64,000 nt of DNA from Solirubrobacteraceae bacterium (GTDB lineage Bacteria > Actinomycetota > Thermoleophilia > Solirubrobacterales > Solirubrobacteraceae). The DNA is taken from contig JANWLE010000010.1 in assembly GCA_025451035.1 (NCBI GenBank), forward strand, positions 42,951 to 106,950, read 5' to 3'. Positions 1 to 8,993 of this stretch are shown here, piece by piece. The translations under genes were made by a program, and so were the position numbers. The notes under the pieces were generated by a model. That model saw only the letters and a list, made by a program, of their open reading frames with translations, made no database searches and had not been told where the DNA came from. Position 1 is the first letter of the stretch, and the number at the start of each line of letters is the position of its first letter.

Positions 1-358
1 GAGAGAAGAGTTCCGCGGGGCGGAGGTTCTTGAGCAGATATCCATGCGCGCCGAAGCGGATCGCGTCGAAGAGATGGTCATCGGAGTCTGACACCGTCAG
101 CATGACGACCTTGGCGTTCGGGACCTGTTCACAAATAAGGCGCGTCCCCTCAACGCCATCCATGACCGGCATCTCAATGTCCATGACTACCACGTCGGGC
201 TTCAGCGCACGTGCCTTCTCGACCGCCTCTAGGCCGTTCTCGGCTTCGCCGACGACTTCCAGATCTTCCTGTGTTCCAATGAGCTCGGCTATCGCCGTGC
301 GGAAGAGCGCCGTGTCGTCGGCGAGCAGGATGCGCGTGGTGCTGGTCGGCGACTGCAC
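1..358 (-). CDS. NarL/LuxR-type response regulator, receiver domain (partial)
   Basis: The gene runs off the window edge, so only the N-terminal ~119 residues are visible. They form a CheY-like receiver domain. Two acidic residues follow the first strand (LLADD), the phospho-acceptor Asp lies in VVMDIEMP, a Thr lies in VVMLTVSD, and the conserved Lys lies in GYLLKN. This pattern is typical of NarL/FixJ-type regulators, but the expected C-terminal LuxR HTH is outside the window. The GTG at 358 is the only reasonable start; no strong Shine-Dalgarno is visible. It could partner the HisKA_3-type kinase at 4433-6010, which lies beyond the heme genes; that pairing is inference. Confidence 0.85.
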   Translation of the reverse strand, partial: MQSPTSTTRILLADDTALFRTAIAELIGTQEDLEVVGEAENGLEAVEKARALKPDVVVMDIEMPVMDGVEGTRLICEQVPNAKVVMLTVSDSDDHLFDAIRFGAHGYLLKNLRPAELFS

Positions 359-1101
359 TTTAGGTTGAGCGGATCGCCGCTCGCGTGGGGATCATGGGCT
401 CGCTGGCGATGACGCACGTGCCGCGCCCTGCGCAGAAGTCGCTCGGCGGCGCGCCACCGATCATCTCCGTGCGCCCGCGCATCGCGCGTCTGGGGCGCCC
501 GAGGGTCTGCTCGCACCAACCGCCGGTGCCGTTGGGTCTTCCTGGACGTTCAGACTGCGCCTCCTTCACTCCTTGGGCTTGGCGTGGAGAACCGCCCAAG
601 GTCGCGATCCGACCGAGCATGCCATTCGGCACAGGCATACTACCCACCACGCCGCGAGAAAGCGCTCGCCAACCAATCGCCGTTTGAGGCCGGGTTGGCC
701 TATCAGGGGTTGTTCGTCGTCTCACAGGCTCACTGCGCCTACGCCGCTTCGGCCAAAACACCAAGACCGCACCGGCTCGCTAACCCACGAGACGAACCTG
801 ATAGCAGCCCTCTCATTAACCCCTTTCAGCAGCTGGCCGCCGCGCTCAGCGGCGAACCTAGCGCCGTAACGCCAGGACAACGCCAACTGACGCCGCTCTC
901 AATTTTCGGGCTGGGCAGCCGCCCCGCCATCGAACGGCCAACGGTGAAAGCTCACACGATCGAGCGTAGCCTCGTATTTCACCAACAGCAGGCCCAGGCA
1001 AAAAACGACACTCTCTGTGAGCGCGAGCCGACGACGCCGCGCCCCGCTGGCATGACTGAGTAAGCTGACCGCGATGGCCCTTCGCGGATTCGACAGTTAG
1101 C
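359..1101. other. Gene-poor stretch upstream of hemE
   Basis: No recognisable protein is encoded on either strand in these ~740 bases. The longest open frames (for example 584-1063 plus) have composition unlike neighbouring proteins and no family signature. A small hairpin (arms CCGCGA/TCGCGG, 1069-1087) sits about 15 bases upstream of the hemE start. The stretch probably contains the promoters of the divergent response regulator and the heme operon. Confidence 0.5.
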
Positions 1102-2232
1102 GTGCGTCCCGCCCCGAGTGACATCTCTCCCGCAGCGGATCCCCAGCATCAGGCGAGCGAGCTCAACAGCCCACGCGAAGGCGAACCCTTGCTCCTGCGA
1201 GCCTGCCGCGGCGAGCCTGTCGAGCGCGTGCCGGTGTGGTTCATGCGTCAGGCGGGGCGCTCGCTGCCCGAGTACCGGGCGGTGCGCGAGCACGCCGACA
1301 TTCTGCGCATATGCCGTGAGCCGGAGCTCGCCGCCGAGGTGACGCTGCAACCGGTCAGGCGCCTGGGCGTCGACGCGGCGATCCTCTTCTCGGACATCAC
1401 CGTACCGCTCGTGGCGATGGGGGTTGACATCAAGATAGTGCCGGGAACGGGCCCCGTGCTCGAGCGGCCGATCCGCAGCATGGCCGACCTCGAGCGCATC
1501 GGGCAGTTTGAGCCGAACACGCACGCGCCGTTCGTCGCTGATGCGGTGCGCTTGGCTGTCGCCGAGCTCGAGGTACCGCTGATCGGCTTCGCGGGGGGGC
1601 CGTTCACGCTCGCCAGCTACTTGATCGAGGGTGGCCCGTCAAAGACCCACACCCTCACCCGCAAGCTCATGTACTGCGAGCCCGAGCTGTGGGAGCAGCT
1701 GCTGAGCCGCCTGGCCGATATCGCCACGGCGTCCCTGCGCGCACAGGTGGATGCCGGAGCGCAGGCTGTTCAGGTCTTTGAGAGCTGGGCCGGCGTGTTG
1801 TCCGTCGACAGCTACCGCAGGTTCGTGCTGCCGGCGGCCGCGCGCATCTTCGCCGGAGTCGCTGATCTCGGCGTGCCGCGTATCCACTTCGGCGTCGGCA
1901 CCGGGGAGCTGCTCGAGCTGATGGCCGAGGCCGGCGCGGATGTCGTGGGCGTCGACTGGCGAGTACCACTCGATCGCGCCCGTGCTCGCCTGGGCGCGCA
2001 GACGGCGGTGCAGGGCAACCTCGACCCGGTGGCGTGCCTGGCGCCATGGGAGGTGCTCTCAGAGCACGTCGACGCGGTGCTCGAGCGTGGCGGCGGGAGA
2101 GGGCATATCTTCAATCTCGGCCATGGCGTCTTGCCGGAGACATCGCCCGACATGCTCAAGCGTATAGTCGAGCGCGTGCACCAGCGCAGCTCGACAGCGC
2201 AGACTACGAGCCCCACCGGGGGGGCGGACTGA
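1102..2232 (+). CDS. hemE: Uroporphyrinogen decarboxylase HemE
   Basis: HemE decarboxylates the four acetate side chains of uroporphyrinogen III to give coproporphyrinogen III in heme synthesis. The 376-residue product is slightly longer than usual (~350) because of an N-terminal tail of about 28 residues. The substrate-binding signature [13 protein letters not shown] lies at residues 47-59, the catalytic Asp at about 98 in ILFSDI, and the family motif [13 protein letters not shown] near residue 160. The start is GTG. It is the first gene of a hemE-hemH-hemY operon; hemH begins 2 bases after its stop, so translation is probably coupled. Confidence 0.96.
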   Translation: MRPAPSDISPAADPQHQASELNSPREGEPLLLRACRGEPVERVPVWFMRQAGRSLPEYRAVREHADILRICREPELAAEVTLQPVRRLGVDAAILFSDITVPLVAMGVDIKIVPGTGPVLERPIRSMADLERIGQFEPNTHAPFVADAVRLAVAELEVPLIGFAGGPFTLASYLIEGGPSKTHTLTRKLMYCEPELWEQLLSRLADIATASLRAQVDAGAQAVQVFESWAGVLSVDSYRRFVLPAAARIFAGVADLGVPRIHFGVGTGELLELMAEAGADVVGVDWRVPLDRARARLGAQTAVQGNLDPVACLAPWEVLSEHVDAVLERGGGRGHIFNLGHGVLPETSPDMLKRIVERVHQRSSTAQTTSPTGGAD

Positions 2233-2234
2233 CG

Positions 2235-3155
2235 GTGCCCGACGGGGTCTTGTTGATGGCGTACGGCACACCCGCGACGCTCGCAGACCTCGAGCCCTAT
2301 TACACCCACATTCGGCGAGGCAGACCGCCGGAGCCGGCGCAGCTAGCTGAGCTGAGGGCCCGCTATGAGGCGATCGGGGGGTGCTCTCCGCTGCTTGAGA
2401 TCACCCGCGCCCAGGCTCGCGGACTAGAACAGGAGCTGCAGGCCCGGACCGGGAAGCCGGTACCAGTGGAACTCGGCATGAAGCACTCGCCTCCGTTCAT
2501 CGAGGATGGGGTGCAGGCGCTGTACGCGGCCGACATACGGCAAGTCACGGGTCTCGTGCTGGCACCGCACTACTCAGCCCTGAGCGTCGGCGAGTATCGC
2601 GACCGGGCGCTCGCCGCGGCCGAACAGCTCGATCTGTCTTTCATCGAGCAATGGCATCTCGCGCCCAAATACATCGAGTTTCTGGCGAGCGGCGTACGCG
2701 CATGCCTGGATGACTTCCCGGCGCAGACGCGTGACCAAATCGACGTGGTGTTCACCGCCCACAGCCTGCCGGAACGCATCGTGCAGGCCGGCGACCCCTA
2801 TCCGCAGCAGCTGCGCGAGACTGCCGAGGCGGTCGCTCAACGCGCCGGGGTGAAGCGTTGGTCTACAGGCTGGCAGAGCGCCGGACGCACCTCCGAGAAA
2901 TGGCTTGGACCGGACATCGTGCAGGTCGTGGGCGAGCTGGCCGGCGCCGGCAGCCGCGGCCTGATCGTGTGCCCCGCCGGCTTTGTCTCCGACCACCTGG
3001 AGATCCTGTATGACCTGGACATCGAATGCAGTCAGGTGGCCGCCGCGGCAGGTCTCCCCTTCAAGCGCACCGACTCGCCGAACACGGACCCCATGTTCCT
3101 GAGCGCGCTCGCAGACGTCGTACTGCAGCGAGAGCAACTGACGGCGGCGGGATGA
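2235..3155 (+). CDS. hemH: Ferrochelatase (coproporphyrin-type) HemH/CpfC
   Basis: This enzyme inserts Fe2+ into the porphyrin. In Gram-positive bacteria the natural substrate is coproporphyrin III (CpfC activity). The 306-residue product carries the catalytic His at 112 (LAPHYSALS), the FTAHSLPERI motif and the metal-site Glu at about 256 in FVSDHLEILYDLD. The GTG start at 2235 follows the hemE stop by 2 bases; longer upstream readings would run inside hemE. Its TGA overlaps the ATG of the next gene (ATGA at 3152-3155). Membership of the coproporphyrin-dependent route is inferred from lineage and gene order. Confidence 0.95.
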   Translation: MPDGVLLMAYGTPATLADLEPYYTHIRRGRPPEPAQLAELRARYEAIGGCSPLLEITRAQARGLEQELQARTGKPVPVELGMKHSPPFIEDGVQALYAADIRQVTGLVLAPHYSALSVGEYRDRALAAAEQLDLSFIEQWHLAPKYIEFLASGVRACLDDFPAQTRDQIDVVFTAHSLPERIVQAGDPYPQQLRETAEAVAQRAGVKRWSTGWQSAGRTSEKWLGPDIVQVVGELAGAGSRGLIVCPAGFVSDHLEILYDLDIECSQVAAAAGLPFKRTDSPNTDPMFLSALADVVLQREQLTAAG

Positions 3156-4594
3156 GCCAGAGGCATGTCGTCGTCGTGGGAGGCGGGATCACCGGGCTGA
3201 CGGCTGCCCGTGCGCTGCTCGGCGCCGGCACCGCGCCCGTGCGGGTGACGCTGGTCGAGTCCTCCGAGCGGCTCGGCGGGAAGATCCGCACCGAGCAGAT
3301 CGCCTCCAAGGCGGTCGATGTTGGCGCCGAGGCGCTCTTGACGAAGGTCCCGGGCGGGCTCGAGCTGTGCCGCGAACTGGGCCTTCAGGGAGAGCTGATC
3401 TCGCCGGCGGAGAAGACGACCTACGTGTGGGCGCGCGGGCGGCTGCGCGAGCTGCCGGCAGGGATCCTCGCCGGGCTGCCGGACGGGGCCATGCCACTGC
3501 TGCGCTCGGGCATCCTCTCCCCTAGCGGCGTGGCGCGCGCCGCGCTCGACCTCGTGCTACCCGCCGCCAAAGCGCGGGAGGACCGCTCGGTTGGCGAGCT
3601 CGTGCGTGGCAGGCTGGGACAGCAGGCGCTCGACCGGCTCGTGGACCCGCTGCTGGGGACGATCTACGCCGCCGACTCCGACAGCCTGAGCGTCAGGGCC
3701 ACAGCACCGCAGATCGAGACGCTGGCGCGCAAGCACCGGAGCCTCATTCTCGCCTCGCGTGGCGTTAAACCACCCCCCTACAGCGGCCCGATGTTCGTCA
3801 CTGTCGCGGGCGGCCTGCAACGGATCGTGGATCGCCTGCGGGACGAGATCGCACCCGCCGATGTGCGCCTGCAGACGCGCGCCACTCGGATCGAGCGAGC
3901 GGGCGACGGCCGCTACCGCCTTGAGCTGTCGGCGGGCGAGACGCTGTCGGCCGACGGGATCGTGATCGCCGCGCCCGCCAGCGAGGCGTCCTCGATGCTC
4001 AGCGCGTTGAGTCCCGCCGCAGCAGATGAGCTGCGCGGCGTGCGCTACACCTCGACCGTCCTGCTGACGCTCCGCTACCCGAGCTCGGCCGCCAGAGCGC
4101 CGTTGCACGGCGCCGGCTTTCTGGTGCCGCAGAGCACCGGCTGGCTGCTCGGCGCCTGCACCTGGCTTTCAGCCAAGTGGACGCCGCTCGCCGCCGGTGA
4201 AGAGCTGTGGCTGCGCTGCTCGATCGCACGCCCCGCGATCGACCGCGCGTCCTCCCTGGATGACGAGCAGCTGACACGCGCGATCAGCGACGAGCTGACG
4301 CAGGCGATGGGCCTCCTCGGCAGGCCCCTCACCGTGATGGTCACCCGCTGGCACCACGCCCTGCCGGTGTATGAGCCAGGTCATCTGGACCGGATGGCGC
4401 GGCTCGAGGAGCACGTCTCCAAGTTGCCGGGGCTAGAGCTCGCCGGTGCTGCCTACCGGGGGATCGGCGTGCCTCAGTGCATCGCCCAAGGGAAGGCCGC
4501 CGTCGTTCGCGTCCTGTCCGAGCTCGACCGGACTATCGAGCCAGGTCGCGAGCGGAACCTCGGCGCCGACGGCGACGCCCTCACCGCTGTCTGA
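3152..4594 (+). CDS. hemY: FAD-dependent coproporphyrinogen/protoporphyrinogen oxidase HemY/CgoX
   Basis: This FAD flavoprotein removes six electrons from (copro)porphyrinogen to make the porphyrin used by HemH. The dinucleotide-binding motif VVVGGGITGLTAARAL is at the N-terminus (residues 7-22), followed by the ESSERLGGKIRTE loop. The C-terminal FAD-site region AAYRGIGVPQCIAQGKAA is intact. The 480-residue length is typical. The start codon overlaps the hemH stop. Its last 162 bases are antiparallel to the end of the histidine kinase at 4433-6010, so no intergenic terminator separates the two convergent genes. No ChdC/HemQ gene is seen nearby. Confidence 0.93.
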   Translation: MSQRHVVVVGGGITGLTAARALLGAGTAPVRVTLVESSERLGGKIRTEQIASKAVDVGAEALLTKVPGGLELCRELGLQGELISPAEKTTYVWARGRLRELPAGILAGLPDGAMPLLRSGILSPSGVARAALDLVLPAAKAREDRSVGELVRGRLGQQALDRLVDPLLGTIYAADSDSLSVRATAPQIETLARKHRSLILASRGVKPPPYSGPMFVTVAGGLQRIVDRLRDEIAPADVRLQTRATRIERAGDGRYRLELSAGETLSADGIVIAAPASEASSMLSALSPAAADELRGVRYTSTVLLTLRYPSSAARAPLHGAGFLVPQSTGWLLGACTWLSAKWTPLAAGEELWLRCSIARPAIDRASSLDDEQLTRAISDELTQAMGLLGRPLTVMVTRWHHALPVYEPGHLDRMARLEEHVSKLPGLELAGAAYRGIGVPQCIAQGKAAVVRVLSELDRTIEPGRERNLGADGDALTAV

Positions 4595-6010
4595 GAAGAT
4601 CTCTAGCGATCCACCGATCATTTCCAGGCGAGCGCGGGGCGTCGCCAGTCGCATCGGCAGCGGCTGGGGATCAATGGTGGAGAGGGCCGGCCCCTCGATC
4701 TTGATCTGGAGCCGCTCGCCGTCCGCGGCCATGCCCACGCCCAGCGTGAGCGGACCGTCGAGCGCGGCCAGCATCTCCTCGGTGACGCGGTAGGCGAGCG
4801 TCTCGGTGTCCGCCGGCAGCTGTTCGGGCAACGCCTCTGGTAAGAGCATGACCTCGCGGTTGCGCTCGCTTCGCTCGCGCTCGCACAGACGTTCGAGCGC
4901 CGCCAGCAACCCGAACTCTTGCAGCACCGGCGAGCGCAGCGTACCGGCGAGCTGCCGCAGCTCCGCGATGCATTCGCGAACGCTGTGGCGGGCGCGCTCC
5001 AGCTGCGCCTGGGCGAGATCGTCCACGATGTCGCGCTCGAGCCGGCCGACGACGAGCAGGGACGCCGCCATCGCTTGAGCCGCCTGCTCGTGCAGCTGAC
5101 GCGCGATCTCAAGGCGCTCCTGCTCGTGCACGTCGAGAATGCGCCCGGCGCTGCGCCACTGGTTCTGCAGCCGCCGCTGCGTGTAGCGCAGGTCGGCTTG
5201 GAGCGCAGCCCGGTCGCGTTCCACCGCAAGCAGCCGATGGTTGTCGGCGGCGACCGCGGCCTGCAGGGCCAGAGCCGCTAGCAGCAGCCGCTTTTCGACG
5301 CTGAACCGGCGATCGGCCTCGATCCCGACCTCGAGCGCCCCGAAGCGTCTCTGACGCAACGTGATCGGCACACGCAAATATTTGTCAGCGGGGTGCCCCA
5401 CCTCTACGGGCGAAGCACCGGCAAGCTCGACACGCACGTACTCGACATCGGCGATCCGCTTGACCTGCTCGGCGAGCATGACGCTCAGCATTTCGGGCTC
5501 CGCCAGATGCGCGAGCTCGAGTCCGGAGTGCAGCAGCTGGCGCTGCTGGGATTGCGCGGCGCGCATGCGGTCGCTGAAGCGACCGGAAAGTATGCCGACC
5601 GCGAGCAGCGCCGTGCCGCGGGTGATTATCCCGACGACGTCGAGCGTCGGGTTATTGGATATCGGGTGAAGCGCCACCAATGCGAGCGTGCCGAACGCGG
5701 CCAGCACTCCGGCGCCTATCCCGAGCTCGAGGCCGACGAGCGCGACTGGGATCACGAACAGCAGCCCTACGACAACCCCGCGGTCGTTGACCAGCATCTC
5801 ACGCGCGAGGATCGTGGCGATGAACATCACGGCCGCGGTGCCGAGGACGATCAGGCGCCGCTCGTGCCACCTGCGGACCGGCCCGGTCACGTCCAGCAGC
5901 TCGTAATCGGCGTCTGAGATGGCCCCTCCGGGCTTCAATTGGGGGCGCTTATGGAGGGCGTGAGCTTTTCGCCAGGATGAGATCCTGCTTTTGCTCAGGA
6001 ATGTCTTCAT
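4433..6010 (-). CDS. Membrane sensor histidine kinase, HisKA_3-like, degenerate ATPase domain
   Basis: The 525-residue protein has a cluster of hydrophobic segments at about residues 45-150 (4-5 membrane spans), a GAF-like linker, then a dimerisation helix with the phospho-acceptor His near residue 307 (EIARQLHEQAAQAM). The C-terminus keeps the LEMIGGSLEIFSDSGEGV signature of NarX-like ATPase domains. However, the expected N-box Asn (the region reads YRVTEEMLAALDG) and the D-x-G-x-G box are not seen, so ATP binding may be impaired. ATG 6010 is chosen as the first methionine before the compact domain; AAGGAG lies somewhat far upstream (about 14 bases). The gene converges on hemY with a 162-bp overlap. 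Confidence 0.8.
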   Translation of the reverse strand: MKTFLSKSRISSWRKAHALHKRPQLKPGGAISDADYELLDVTGPVRRWHERRLIVLGTAAVMFIATILAREMLVNDRGVVVGLLFVIPVALVGLELGIGAGVLAAFGTLALVALHPISNNPTLDVVGIITRGTALLAVGILSGRFSDRMRAAQSQQRQLLHSGLELAHLAEPEMLSVMLAEQVKRIADVEYVRVELAGASPVEVGHPADKYLRVPITLRQRRFGALEVGIEADRRFSVEKRLLLAALALQAAVAADNHRLLAVERDRAALQADLRYTQRRLQNQWRSAGRILDVHEQERLEIARQLHEQAAQAMAASLLVVGRLERDIVDDLAQAQLERARHSVRECIAELRQLAGTLRSPVLQEFGLLAALERLCERERSERNREVMLLPEALPEQLPADTETLAYRVTEEMLAALDGPLTLGVGMAADGERLQIKIEGPALSTIDPQPLPMRLATPRARLEMIGGSLEIFSDSGEGVAVGAEVPLATWLDSPVELGQDANDGGLPLGDALRHADPPVGSTGEL

Positions 6011-6295
6011 CTCGTGGAAAGCGGCTCCTTGGGAGACGTTCGAATGGTGGCTTTCGGCACCTCCTGCCAGGCCGCTACCCACCCGTATTAGTGTGCTTAC
6101 CCAGCTTCGATGCAGACGAGGCTGGCCGGCAAGGGGGTAAACCACCGATACCCGGTACGTAGCTGCCGCGCTCGGTGGCCTCAAAGGACCACCCGACCAC
6201 TCATGTCGCCCGCAGCAAGCGGCTTTCGCGGTTGCGGTAGCGTCCTCGTGGCCGAGATGAGACCTTCCACATGAAGCTCCGCTCAAGTCGCCGCG
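6011..6295 (-). other. Leader/intergenic stretch upstream of the kinase
   Basis: No gene is seen. On the minus strand the segment contains a strong AGGAGG (complement of 6060-6065) with no usable start after it, directly followed by a hairpin with a GAAA loop (GGTGCC-GAAA-GCCACC, one mismatch). The stretch may be a structured 5' leader of the kinase mRNA, but it matches no riboswitch class that I recognise. Confidence 0.3.
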
Positions 6296-7618
6296 CTAGG
6301 GGCCGTCCGCGGCCAGCCAGCCGAACAGCTCGACGGTGGCGGCGTCTGTGCGCAACATGTCTGGTTCGGCCTGGTGCGCAGACATGTCGCTGCCGTTCCA
6401 TGCCTTCAGATACAGACCCATGCTAGAGCGTGCGTGGGCCTGCGCTTGCTTGGCGAAGGTGAGTGCCATCGCCGCCCAGCGTGGATCGCCGGTCTGCTGC
6501 CCGTAGACAAGCATCCAGTGCAGGTAGATCACGTCGAACTGAGGGCCCATGTTCAGACGGTAGGCAAAGCGCTCATAGGCGGCGTCGGCGAGTCGAGTGG
6601 CCTGCGCGCAGTAGGGATTGCCCGCGGCTACCAGCCGGCAGAGGAGCTCCTTTGCCTCGATCTCGACCCCCGCCACATACGGCATCGGTGTGGGATCGTT
6701 CTGTGTCCGCCAGTAGAGACCGTCCGAGTCGGCGAAGTTGGCGTCACCCCAGCTCAAGAACTGCTTGACCCTGCGCAGGTCCGCGGCGGCGAGCGCCGCA
6801 CTGCCGGCTTGCTGCCATGCCTGTGCGAGCAGCCCCCCCAGCAGAGAGCCGGCGGCGAGCGCCTCACCAGACTTCTGCCCGGCGGGGGTGTGGTCGGTGT
6901 TCCACCACATCCCACCGGTGGATGAGTCCCAGCCGCGTCGTGCTATGAAATCGAAGGCTGCCTGCGCGTCGTCCAGGAAGCGACGCTTGCCCAGTGCGCG
7001 GTAGGCGTCGATGAAGGCGATACCCCACCACGAGTTGTCGTCAAACCACGTGTTCGCCGCCCCGCGATCCCCCGGGTAGGGAGCGAAGCCTTCCACCGCC
7101 CGATCCCAGTAGGACTCCGCGCCCATATACACAGGGATCTTGGCGCCGCGCGAGAGAGAGCCTTTGCGCGCAGCCGCAGCGGGCGGGCGGGCGCCCTCGG
7201 CGAAGACGTCCAGGGCGCGGCGGTTGGCGGGCGTTGGGTCAGCGATCGTGATGGCGCAGAGCGACTCGAAAAGCGGCACCGCCCCCCAGATCGTCGCAAG
7301 GGGATAGCGGTTGTGTGAGTGAAGGCGCTCGTCGTACCAGTGCAAGGGCACGTTGCTATGACCGTTCCAGACGCCGTGCGCGCCGTCTCTGAATGCTTCG
7401 CGCGCCTGTCTTGCTCCACTCTGGGCGAGCGCGAGCAGACCCGACTGCTGCGTGGAGAGAGCTCGGGCTGGACGAGCGGGCACGAGCGCGAGGACGAGCG
7501 CGGCCACCCCGATGAGGACGGCCGCTCGCCCACCGCCCCGGGCATGCAGTCCAGCGAACCCCATGGCTTTACTCAAGGCGGCCTCGCTGACGAGGGGGGT
7601 CGGCGACGCTTCGCTCAT
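6296..7618 (-). CDS. Secreted or membrane-anchored glycoside hydrolase family 76-like protein
   Basis: GH76 enzymes are endo-alpha-1,6-mannanases acting on mannan-type cell-wall polymers. The 440-residue product has a hydrophobic export segment at about residues 31-53, ending in ARPARA. The fold is (alpha/alpha)6 by family. The hallmark catalytic pair DD is at 193-194 in NTWFDDNSWWG, followed by GGMWWNTDH near residue 236. AGGTAGGG lies 4 bases before the ATG. It stands alone on the minus strand behind the HTH regulator. Substrate specificity cannot be read from the sequence. Confidence 0.85.
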   Translation of the reverse strand: MSEASPTPLVSEAALSKAMGFAGLHARGGGRAAVLIGVAALVLALVPARPARALSTQQSGLLALAQSGARQAREAFRDGAHGVWNGHSNVPLHWYDERLHSHNRYPLATIWGAVPLFESLCAITIADPTPANRRALDVFAEGARPPAAAARKGSLSRGAKIPVYMGAESYWDRAVEGFAPYPGDRGAANTWFDDNSWWGIAFIDAYRALGKRRFLDDAQAAFDFIARRGWDSSTGGMWWNTDHTPAGQKSGEALAAGSLLGGLLAQAWQQAGSAALAAADLRRVKQFLSWGDANFADSDGLYWRTQNDPTPMPYVAGVEIEAKELLCRLVAAGNPYCAQATRLADAAYERFAYRLNMGPQFDVIYLHWMLVYGQQTGDPRWAAMALTFAKQAQAHARSSMGLYLKAWNGSDMSAHQAEPDMLRTDAATVELFGWLAADGP

Positions 7619-7710
7619 AGGGCCCTACCTTTTCTAGCTGGGCGCTCAGGTTGTTCTCGTTTTCTTTCCGAAAGAGGAGGATCCCTCCCGACGACTGGTT
7701 GGGAGAGGCC

Positions 7711-8391
7711 TCATGTACCAGCAAGCGCCCGGCTGCCCTGCACCTCGATCACGCATCCGGCCCGCTCGGGGTCGTGCGGCGTGAAGGCGGTGAGTGATGC
7801 GCCAGGCTCGAGCTGCTCGAGCATGCCCTGGGTGAGGCCCTTGTGCAAGGCGCAGACCGCCGGCTGGTTTTCACTCACTGCGTCGCGGTAGGGGCAGTTC
7901 CCAAGAGAGAATGTGAGCGTCCCTTTCTCGCCCGCTCGCGGCGACGGCTGAAAGCCGAGCGCGGCAAGCATCATCTCGAGCGAGGAGTCACCGTCCCGAG
8001 CCGTCTCACCCACAAGTTCGCGGCCGATCTCCCTCCCGGTCGTTTCCATACCGCGGACCCCCACACGACCGGACCGCATCGCGCGCGCCAGCCAGCGCCC
8101 GAGGTCGCGGTACGCGCGCGGCGGCTCGCCCGCCGGCCTAGCCCCCGGCGCAATCGCCCACGAATCCGGTGGTCGCCCCCGTCCGTTGCGGGCGCGAGAC
8201 CGTACGAGCAGCCCCGCCCGCATGAGCCGCTCGAGATGAATGCGCACCCCATTTGGGTGAAGCCCGAGACGTTCGGCCAGCTCGACTGTGCGTGCGGGTC
8301 GTCTCAGCTCGTCCAGCAGCGCAAATAGCCGCGCTCGCGTCGGCTGGGCTAGCGCGTCGCCGGGATCAACCGTGCGTGGAATATCGAGCAT
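7711..8391 (-). CDS. HTH transcriptional regulator with Cys/His-rich effector domain (SufR-like layout)
   Basis: The 226-residue protein has a winged HTH at residues ~10-75 (ARTVELAERLGLHPNGVRIHLERL). In the C-terminal domain NCPYRDAVSENQPAVCALHKG supplies Cys166, Cys180 and His183, and a further Cys lies at 213. This layout resembles SufR-type iron-sulfur regulators, so a redox-sensing Fe-S cluster is plausible but inferred. An AT-rich dyad at 8401-8425 lies 9 bases upstream of its start, suggesting autoregulation. A related dyad separates the hemerythrin and ferredoxin genes 1 kb away. No Shine-Dalgarno is seen, so the mRNA may be leaderless. Confidence 0.78.
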   Translation of the reverse strand: MLDIPRTVDPGDALAQPTRARLFALLDELRRPARTVELAERLGLHPNGVRIHLERLMRAGLLVRSRARNGRGRPPDSWAIAPGARPAGEPPRAYRDLGRWLARAMRSGRVGVRGMETTGREIGRELVGETARDGDSSLEMMLAALGFQPSPRAGEKGTLTFSLGNCPYRDAVSENQPAVCALHKGLTQGMLEQLEPGASLTAFTPHDPERAGCVIEVQGSRALAGT

Positions 8392-8400
8392 TGCGGCGAG

Positions 8401-8425
8401 TTTTGCACAGTGACACTATGAAAAT
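8401..8425. promoter_or_regulatory. Dyad operator candidate, site A
   Basis: The segment reads TTTTGCACA, nine bases, then TGAAAAT, and lies just upstream of the Cys-rich HTH regulator. It stands out as AT-rich in a GC-rich region. Its two ends match the site at 9446-9469 (TTTTACACA, then TGTGAAAAT), with the spacer one base longer. It is proposed as the binding site of the adjacent regulator. Confidence 0.5.
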
Positions 8426-8477
8426 CAAGGACTACACATTCGGCCCCGACGTCCGGAATCCGGCGCCTCACTTGGCC

Positions 8478-8942
8478 TCACTTGAAGACCATCAGGGCGA
8501 TGATCGCCAGCATCAGCAGAGAAGAGAGATAGTTCGCCGCCCGCGAAATTCGGTCGTCGAGCAATCCGCGCAGCTCGCTGCTGATTTCCGATCCCTCGCC
8601 CGCCAATCGACTGGCGAGCTTACGCGCCTGCTTTGGCCGTCGCCCACCAAGGCCACCGAGCGCCAGCGCAAGCACGTACAGCACGATCGCCTCGTCAACC
8701 CAGCCGGAGCCATAGCCCCAGCCGCCGAGATGCACCAGCCACAGCCCGAAGACCGGCAGCAGGATTCCACCGACGGCGACGAGCAAAACCCCGATCCGCG
8801 CGAGACCGAGCATCAGCGCTACCTCCGCCGGCGTGCGGGCGCGCCGCGCGACTTCGAAGGTCATCCCGGCCAGTACGATGCCGGAGACGAAGAGCATCGC
8901 GCCAAGCAGGTGCAGCAGGAGCGCCATCTCATACGTGCGCAT
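8478..8942 (-). CDS. DUF2269-type integral membrane protein
   Basis: The 154-residue protein has four hydrophobic segments (about residues 5-27, 43-73, 82-98 and 135-153) and a charged cytoplasmic loop between segments 3 and 4. Layout and length match the uncharacterised DUF2269 family. It lies between the HTH regulator and the hemerythrin gene on the same strand. No function can be assigned. Confidence 0.75.
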   Translation of the reverse strand: MRTYEMALLLHLLGAMLFVSGIVLAGMTFEVARRARTPAEVALMLGLARIGVLLVAVGGILLPVFGLWLVHLGGWGYGSGWVDEAIVLYVLALALGGLGGRRPKQARKLASRLAGEGSEISSELRGLLDDRISRAANYLSSLLMLAIIALMVFK

Positions 8943-8993
8943 CTCAGCGAGATCGTGCCAGACGGTCGAGGGTAAACAGCGCCGTCGGCCGCA

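Noticed and set aside
584..1063. 160-codon plus-strand frame upstream of hemE
   Set aside because: No family signature, no ribosome-binding site, unusual composition; treated as noncoding.
1073..1085. 13-base identity GATGGCCCTTCGC at 1073 and around 14768
   Set aside because: Single short match in GC-rich DNA with different contexts; not treated as a repeat family.
5393..5917. Plus-strand frame opposite the histidine kinase
   Set aside because: It is antisense to clear membrane and kinase domains and reads as charged low-complexity sequence.
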